Of a stretch of 64,000 nt of DNA, positions 58,206 to 64,000 are shown one piece after another. The notes under the pieces were generated by a model. That model was given only the letters and a program-made list of their open reading frames with translations. It made no database searches and was not told the DNA's origin. The stretch lies in assembly GCA_018806985.1 (NCBI GenBank), contig JADANN010000384.1:1-64000 (forward strand). The letters are read 5' to 3'. Made by a program: the position numbers and the translations under genes. How positions within the stretch are numbered: the stretch's first letter is position 1; every line of letters begins with the position of its first letter. The DNA comes from Angiostrongylus vasorum (Eukaryota; Nematoda; Chromadorea; Rhabditida; Metastrongylidae).

Positions 58206-59224
58206 TAAATGAATACAATAGAAAAGCACTTTTTATTGGAATTTTTACATTTCTCGCTATCACATCTGCTACGTGGATCGCAGCATTCTTGCATTCGATT
58301 CGTTTTCCTCATCGTCTACGATGGTCTCCGCACATTTGATGTCTTTTTTTCAGCTGTTGCTTGAAAGTCTTGTATTCTTTATGAATATCGTCCAATGCTG
58401 GTTGCGTCGTTCCTTCTTGAGATTCTGGGGAAAGCTCGGCTAAGGCGTACTCACGTAGATTGGACGAGGCCGCTGGGAAGGAGGTGGAATCAGCCCCATG
58501 CTTCATGAATTGCTGCATCACTAATCAGTGCTCTGGTCTACTTTCTGAAAGGATATTCACTCTTCGGAAAGTTTCTTTTTTGGTACCTTCGACCGATCCA
58601 CTGGGTATTAACGTTTTCCGGAATCTGTCACCGACAACATAGTTTTGCATTGTCTGCTATTTTCTTTTTCACTCGAAGGGATGATTTCCTGCATTTCCTT
58701 GTTTTTCTGGAGTAAAGTGGTAGTAAAACATGACAGTGAGTCGTTTTGAAAAGACTGAGTGAAATATCTTGTCCCTAAAATATTCGAAATCCAACAATGT
58801 ATTAAGCACATGAGAGGACGATCGCCTTCTTTTAAGTGGGTGATATCCCGGCAAGCAGAGCCTTTGTTCTCCCAAACTTCGACAACTTGACGCAGTATTG
58901 CTTATACTCTTTGCTTATAAGTTTCATCCATCATATCGCAGCAAAAGGATCGCTTCTTCTTGAAATATCCCAAATTAAGACAACTCCGTTAAATCCACTA
59001 TTCTTAATTATGGTGCTAAGAAGCAACTATGCTTGATATATTGTACTATTAAATAGTTTAATGTGCACACCAAGCACAATGGAATCTGATGTCGGAATGT
59101 TTATCATTCCATCTCTGAAAACGGCATATCTTCACAATTATTCTTTGGGATGATTGTTTGAATCACTTCCCTTTGGTGAAATCGAGCAGACTTAAGCACT
59201 CGTTTACTACTCAACCATAAACTC
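58206..59224 (-). other. Unannotated DNA with a short repeated word on the minus strand
   Basis: On the minus strand near 58,310, GAGGAAAACGAATCGAATGC, then AAGAATGCTGCGATCC, is homologous to GAGGAAACGAATCGAATGTG, then AGAAGTGCTGGGATCG, at 60,755-60,705. The two define a small dispersed repeat, or the remnant of a Cys-rich coding segment (RMQECCDPRSRCDSEKC in one frame). The 58,600-58,880 stretch has overlapping open frames but no recognised domain. Confidence 0.35.
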
Positions 59225-59480
59225 AGTAGCCATCCTTTGGAAACACACACGTGGAATCGATCCCCGCGCCCATGTCCCACCGTGTCTTCCATCCCTCCTC
59301 ATTTGGCAAATTGGTACCAGACCTGTCTGGGAGGATAGCATCACTGGTGCGATACATCAGTCGCCACCGCGAGTCGTTGTAACGGCTAGATATGCATTCT
59401 ATCACCTCCAAACGATGCTTAATGAAGTCGAATGCATGGCGGATCCCTCAAGGATTGATCGGCGCCGAGAGCTTCATAAT
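59225..59480 (+). mobile_element. tRNA-derived SINE, copy S2
   Basis: ACGTGGAATCGATCCCCGCG is a clear box B-like word. Then AATTGGTACCAGACCTGTCT, GGGAGGATAGCATC, CTTAATGAAGTCGAATGCAT and AAGGATTGATCGGCGCCGAG follow in the standard order. The box A region is decayed. Confidence 0.72.
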
Positions 59481-59492
59481 TTATCTTTTATG

Positions 59493-59497
<5 letters not shown>

Positions 59498-59528
<31 letters not shown>
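59498..59528. repeat. (TA)n microsatellite
   Basis: An uninterrupted run of about 15 TA units immediately after the tail of SINE copy S2. A simple repeat at a SINE 3' end is common. Confidence 0.9.
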
Positions 59529-59531
<3 letters not shown>

Positions 59532-59985
59532 CGGTCGGTTACTTATGCCCAAGATTATAGAAAGTCCGTCTTTTGAGTTGTTATATGAAGTAGTATTATT
59601 CAGTTCATATCTTTTGTAATTTTAATCACTGCATTTTAATCATTTTAATCACTGTTTGCTCAACAAGAGGACGAAGAATTATTTAGTCACTGCGTTCTTT
59701 TTTAAACTAGTACCTTCGTTTGGCCATTAGTAGGAGACATCTTCGAAGGCTACAAATATTCAGATCTTTCGTTACTTTTTCTTGAAGATGTGGAATTCTT
59801 AGTTAGATAGCTAGAGGTACGCGAAAAAGTTCCATTATAGCTCATCTCGTTGCAGTTTTTCATACGCTGCTTTATTTTTGCCCAACTTTGTTCTTGACTA
59901 GTTTATTGCTCTAATAAGGTAACAGTTTACAGAAGTCACATGAATGCATTATGAATAGCAAACAATTCGTGGACGACTTTACGTT

Positions 59986-62099
59986 TCATGAGACGGTGGC
60001 AAATGCCGAGAAGAAGTTCGACTCAAACGGACTCGGTGCCAAGGTTCGAATCACTCTGTTCACCACGCCTTGCCACATTTCTCTCGACCAATTTGCCATG
60101 ATGGGGTTTGTGGTCTTAAGAAATCTTTTTCTCCTTTAAGACGCTTTAGTATACAGTAGTTCAAATTCAGTTCAAAAATTCATCAGTTCAAACCGTTAGC
60201 GTTTCCGAAATTGACAAGTGTTGGGCGGGAACACCCAATGCATTTTGTCCAGTGTTTAGAAAACACGGAATGTTGCATATCGTAGTCACTGTATTGCCAA
60301 AGATTACGCATTTCGGCATCGTATTGGGCTGCGGAGCTGAAAGGAATTGCTTCGTTGAAAGAAGATGTTCACCTATTTGAAATTCAACCAACAGTATGAG
60401 TTTTTCTCGGGGACTTTTTCTATGATTTAATAAACAAATAACGTGCAATCGTCTCCGATAGGATGAATGTGTAAAAAAAAGTGTGTGAAATGAATGATTT
60501 CGGAGGTATTTTTGGAAAGACTTGAAACTTTGCGATCTGCAGGAACTTTTGTTCAAATAGTTGTTATTCATTAGATGGTTCATTTCACAAGATCATTTTA
60601 TCTATTTCATCATTGGAATTTCGACGAGTGCTTCTTTGGGTATTGTTCCACTTTTTCGTCTGTACCAGTAATTTTCTTTTACATTTTAAATGACCCGTCT
60701 TCACGTCTATTGTGCCGATCCCAGCACTTCTCACATTCGATTCGTTTCCTCGCATACATTGTCCACGATATCTTCCTGCTTTTACCTGTGGCTTCTGTTG
60801 CTGCCTAAAGACTTTCATTGGGATAAGATTCATTTCACCTTGAACGTCGTAGAATGCTGGTCGAACAATTCTCCCTCGAGCCCTGAGACAGCAGGACCGG
60901 AGCATTCCCAGTCGGATTCCAGGGAGTGATTTTTCTTCCCAGACAAGTTCGGTGTCAGTGTTCCCCTGGAGGGATGAGAGGCTCGGTTGCCAGGAGCAGG
61001 ATCAAACTAGCACTATGCTCGTGATGACGGACAATATGCCACTGTGCTATCTGCACAATCAGTGTTGGTAAACTGGAGATAAAAGACTGCCTGTGTTTTT
61101 AGGATGGCTCAGTTATTAGACACCTGCAAAAAAATACTCCTCAATACGATTCAAACATCAGAAAATCTGCGCGTATCGTAATTTACTCTACGAATAGCAA
61201 GTCCTTAGATTTTTTTCGAAAAATGAAGCATGGATTATCCGCGCAAGCAACGAATAGCGAATGCTGGTTAAATGAATGTATGCGCTTCCCTTGAAAACAC
61301 TTTTGCTTCTACCACTGAAGTTGTTTAGTAAAAAAAACAGTGATTTGCAACGTTTTCTTGTTATTAAGAGTACTTGCCTAGTTTCGCTCTTAAATCTTCA
61401 AAAAGACCTTAAATGTCGGAAACCTACCCATGATCACTCGTGCAGGATCAGGTGGGTTTACTTCTACCTCTCCGCAACGCAATTGCTGTTAGCTGAACAG
61501 TGAGCTGACCCAAAATGATCTTTATTTTTGCATCGGGCAGACCGGCGGCACGGTTTTGCTGTTTAAAAACGTCAAATATCTGAAGAACAGAGTTTTCACT
61601 AACTAGTGCAGTTTATACGAAGCTTCCCTCTTAACTTATCTGAAATCACACAAACCGTGCAGAAGTCGAAACGAGTTCTTTGACAATGGAATGTCTCATT
61701 CAATGCATCCAAGAAATGAGAACTCACTCTTTGCATTATAAGACGCATCACAAATCCTCTGGCCCTATCTTCACTCGTTGAAATAGCGGGGACCTGAGCA
61801 CTTGCCTCTGTTGCCATTTAAAAAGCTATAGGCACCGGTAAGGAGAAGGAGGTAACGTTGAAGGTTCTTGAGCTCATTGTGACTAAATGTAACGTCTTTA
61901 CCGAAGAAATAAGCATGAACAAGTTTTCATCTTTTTTGAGTTGTTAAATAGGAGCTACGGCTAATCAAATTCGGCAAATAACGTTTGTTTTACAATTAAG
62001 ACTTTTTAAGTTAATACTTGTTCGTCCTGGTCCACATCCCAAAACCCTGGCGATCACGAGAAGAGAAAGCAGCAACGGACGTGCCAGAACATTCGCCGT
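59986..62099 (-). pseudogene. Small secreted protein gene, copy 3 (minus strand, damaged)
   Basis: On the minus strand the exons are 62,099-62,018, 61,882-61,728, 61,579-61,428, 60,336-60,194 and 60,114-59,986 (82, 155, 152, 143 and 129 nt). Exon 1 encodes a signal-peptide-like LLLSLLVIARVLGCGPG. Exon 2 ends GFVMRLIMQR. Exon 3 starts IFDVFKQQNRAAGLPDA, then ILGQLTVQ. Exon 4 encodes KCVIFGNTVTTIC and ends ISETLT. Exon 5 encodes TTNPIMANWSREMWQGVVNR and ends FATVS, TGA, giving the intact C-terminus. Lesions: ACG in place of the start ATG (62,099-62,097), an in-frame TAA in exon 2 (61,820-61,818), where copy 2 has a Ser codon, and a deletion in exon 3 that shifts the frame. Intron 3 is enlarged to 1,091 nt and contains a tRNA-like element. 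Exons 4 and 5 are undamaged. Confidence 0.8.
60985..61055 (-). mobile_element. tRNA-like sequence, probably a SINE head or tRNA pseudogene
   Basis: On the minus strand, AGATAGCACAGTGGCATATT (box A-like), then a GTCCGTCATCACGAGCATAG arm, and AGTTTGATCCTGCTCC (box B-like), with tRNA-like spacing. The pairing of the acceptor ends is poor, so I do not call a functional tRNA. It lies inside intron 3 of gene copy 3. Confidence 0.5.
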
Positions 62100-62345
62100 G
62101 TTTGCTCAAATCATCGAATGCGATGACTTCCCAGTTACTACAGATTAAATTGGCTCTTGGCCATCTTATTTTTATTGCTGCGACGCTAAATTTTAACCTT
62201 CCCACAAATGACGAAATGTAGAATCGACAAAATAGCATCGTTATAAATGCAGTTCTGGGAAAAACTCTGTCTGCAGATTTATCGAATGACATCAAGGAAA
62301 CAGATTTCCACAAGCAGTACTCTCACCGGCAAATAGCAAAAATCC
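62100..62345 (-). other. Duplicated upstream flank of gene copy 3
   Basis: Read on the minus strand, CATTCGATAAATCTGCAGAC, GAGTTTTTCCC, then AAAATAAGATGGCCAAGAGC align with 33,690-33,840 (GATTCGATAAATCCATCGAT, GAGTTTTTCCT, AAAAGTGAGATGGCAGAGAC). They also align with the flank of copy 1. Conservation of this non-coding stretch across copies makes it the best place to look for the family's promoter. Confidence 0.6.
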
Positions 62346-63479
62346 CAAAATCGCATTCACTTAGCTACTATTGTTTTTTATTTTGAATCCACTTTGGTAA
62401 TGAGAATCCTGCTTTTGCGGCAAGCTGGCTTGGTATCCCTAAGAAGCTCCTCTGCATAATGTCACTGAATGATTAAAGGACAATGTCGTGAAAAAAACAA
62501 CTGCATGAGGGCATGAAGTGTTGTTGGGTCGTGCTAATATCCTGCTTCTTGGTGAAACAGACGGTCCACTAAAATGGGAACTGAAGCTGTTGCAGGAGCG
62601 ACACTGTGCTAGCAGTTCCTTTACCACATTTTTAAACGTTTGAGAATCCCAATAAGGCAAATGTTTATGGAGCGCCGTTGGAGTCTCCGCATCCTTCTTT
62701 CGTGTGAGGGGAAACAATTTTTGTTGCAGAAGAGTTTTGACTGATTCAGTGACCATTTCATGTGATGAGAAATTGCACCCCCTCAATTGTTTTTTTGAAT
62801 GAGTAAGGTTTCAGACAACGACCACTTACGAAACTTTAGACATTCTCGCAGGCACATCAATGGATGTCCATATGTCCCTCATTGATTGACCATGAACTCC
62901 TTCAAATATTATCCAACTGACGACTACTTGAATGTGAAGCTTAATAAGAACTCTTCTCGGCCACCTAATAAAAAAAAGAAATCTAGAAGATCTCTGTAGG
63001 TAATTTCAGCTGCCATGCGAGCAGCGTTAAGGACGACAAGTGTGATTCTCTCACTCAATTCCGATATGCCTTTAGAACTATTCATCACGTATTTTTTCTC
63101 TCAGAGTTCTTCGTCTTCGCACGCAAAAATGGAAAACATTGTCAAACGTTAATGATGTTTTCATGAAAGATGAAGGAAGCTGAATAAGCGCCTTCGTATT
63201 GTTTTGCTGAATATCCGAGCGACGATCAGTACAGTCACAAAATTCTCCTTGTGTTTTGATGGGCTACCGCAACCAGAAAGCCGACGTTCGTGAAAAAAAT
63301 CCCACCATACCAAATTTCCACGTGTATCGTAGTGAGAAGTTGTGTACTGTAATACACGCATGGACGTCGGTTCGGTTAAGTCTCTTGGTTTCTGGACGCT
63401 TCCAGTTGCTCTACGGCCGACAAATTGCTATCAAACTTTTCATAGATATATTAGCACTGACGTAGTGCGTCCACAAGTC
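62346..63479. other. No recognisable gene
   Basis: AT-rich. A 115-codon open frame on the minus strand (62,439-62,786) has no motif that I recognise. No repeats are shared with the rest of the window. Confidence 0.4.
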
Positions 63480-63595
63480 ACTGCGAGTTATTTATAGGTC
63501 TGCTACCCAATCGGTCATCTCATGCAATTCTTGATAATGTCAAACGCGTGGCAAATCCCATAAGGATTAATCTGTAATCGACTCTTTGTCTTTTT
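63480..63595 (+). mobile_element. SINE tail fragment
   Basis: ACTGCGAGTTATTTATAGGT, CGCGTGGCAAATCCCATAAG and GATTAATCTGTAATCGACTC follow the order of the SINE 3' half (compare 59,370-59,475), but heavily diverged. Confidence 0.45.
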
Positions 63596-63774
63596 TTTGT
63601 AACCAAGCCTTCACTTTGGCAGTAGAAATGTTTTATATGGTTACCGGCTGAAATCGTAAAACTTTTGAAAAGCAGCCACCAGATTTTTTAGTGTTTTGTC
63701 TATTACAGGACCACCATGGCCGTCTACCGACGCTTTCGTCGTCGATAACGAATTTCGGATATTTTCAAAAGAAG

Positions 63775-64000
63775 ATAGACGCAGAGGTTTGAGGTGCTAC
63801 TGCGACACACGCTTGGAATCGATCGCAGCGCCCATGGCCCCCAAGCTTTCCTTCCTTCCTGGGTTGGCAAATTGGTAGCAGACTTGAATGGAAGGATACC
63901 AACATTGGCTCGATACTTTGGTAGGCCACCGCCAATCAATGTAAAGGCCGGATATGCACTCAGTCACCTCCAACGATGCTTAATAAAGTGGAATGCACGG
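63775..64000 (+). mobile_element. tRNA-derived SINE, copy S3 (cut by the window edge)
   Basis: GTTTGAGGTGCTACTGCGAC, then TTGGAATCGATCGCAGCGCC (box B-like), AAATTGGTAGCAGACTTGAA, AGGCCACCGCCAATCAATGT and CTTAATAAAGTGGAATGCAC. The tail continues past the end of the window. Confidence 0.72.

Noticed and set aside
59951..60139. 62-codon plus-strand open frame
   Set aside because: It is antisense to exon 5 of copy 3. The minus-strand translation matches exon 5 of the other copies.

Overview
This window is nuclear DNA of a multicellular eukaryote, most likely a parasitic nematode of the hookworm/strongylid type. The evidence is an RTE-type LINE with an APE endonuclease, short introns with nematode-style acceptors (TTTCAG, TTTAG), tRNA-derived SINEs, and a five-exon family of small secreted proteins that I recall as nematode-restricted. 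No bacterial operon, CRISPR array, rRNA gene or intact cellular gene is visible. The species is an inference.

Layout. (1) Positions 1 to about 31,690 are one unbroken GC-rich minisatellite. Its basic unit is 32-33 bp, and several diverged monomer classes (called A, B, C and D here) are built on one template and arranged in higher-order blocks, including a tandem duplication of about 1.31 kb at the left end. The array is cleanest in the first 16-18 kb. It becomes steadily noisier, with many one-base insertions, toward its right edge. Class B monomers carry a perfect hairpin. (2) From 31,690 to the end the DNA is AT-rich and consists almost entirely of old mobile elements and local duplications. 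These include an almost full-length but dead RTE LINE (34,865-37,945) and a second RTE 5' fragment (50,344-51,034). A Penelope-like element remnant has a recognisable GIY-YIG domain between long inverted terminal repeats (45,595-46,978). There are also several solo Penelope-type termini, at least five SINE copies or pieces, and a four-copy dispersed repeat of about 400 bp.

(3) Scattered among these are three paralogous, five-exon copies of a small secreted-protein gene: 42,599-44,304 (+), 51,324-54,030 (+) and 59,986-62,099 (-). A fourth stub lies near 34,080. Exon lengths agree to the base at most positions (exon 1 is 82 nt in all three; exon 2 is 155 nt in all three), so the model is secure. 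Every copy nevertheless carries disabling lesions: lost start codons, in-frame stops, frameshifts and a lost splice acceptor. Flanking DNA was duplicated with the genes.

How it fits together. This looks like a heterochromatin-like border: a large satellite array next to a graveyard of retroelements and a decaying gene cluster. The most unusual elements are the satellite with its nested structure and hairpin monomer, and a recurrent hammerhead-ribozyme-like motif in the Penelope-type termini. Open reading frames inside the satellite run up to 312 codons, but I regard them as by-products of the repeat and not as genes.
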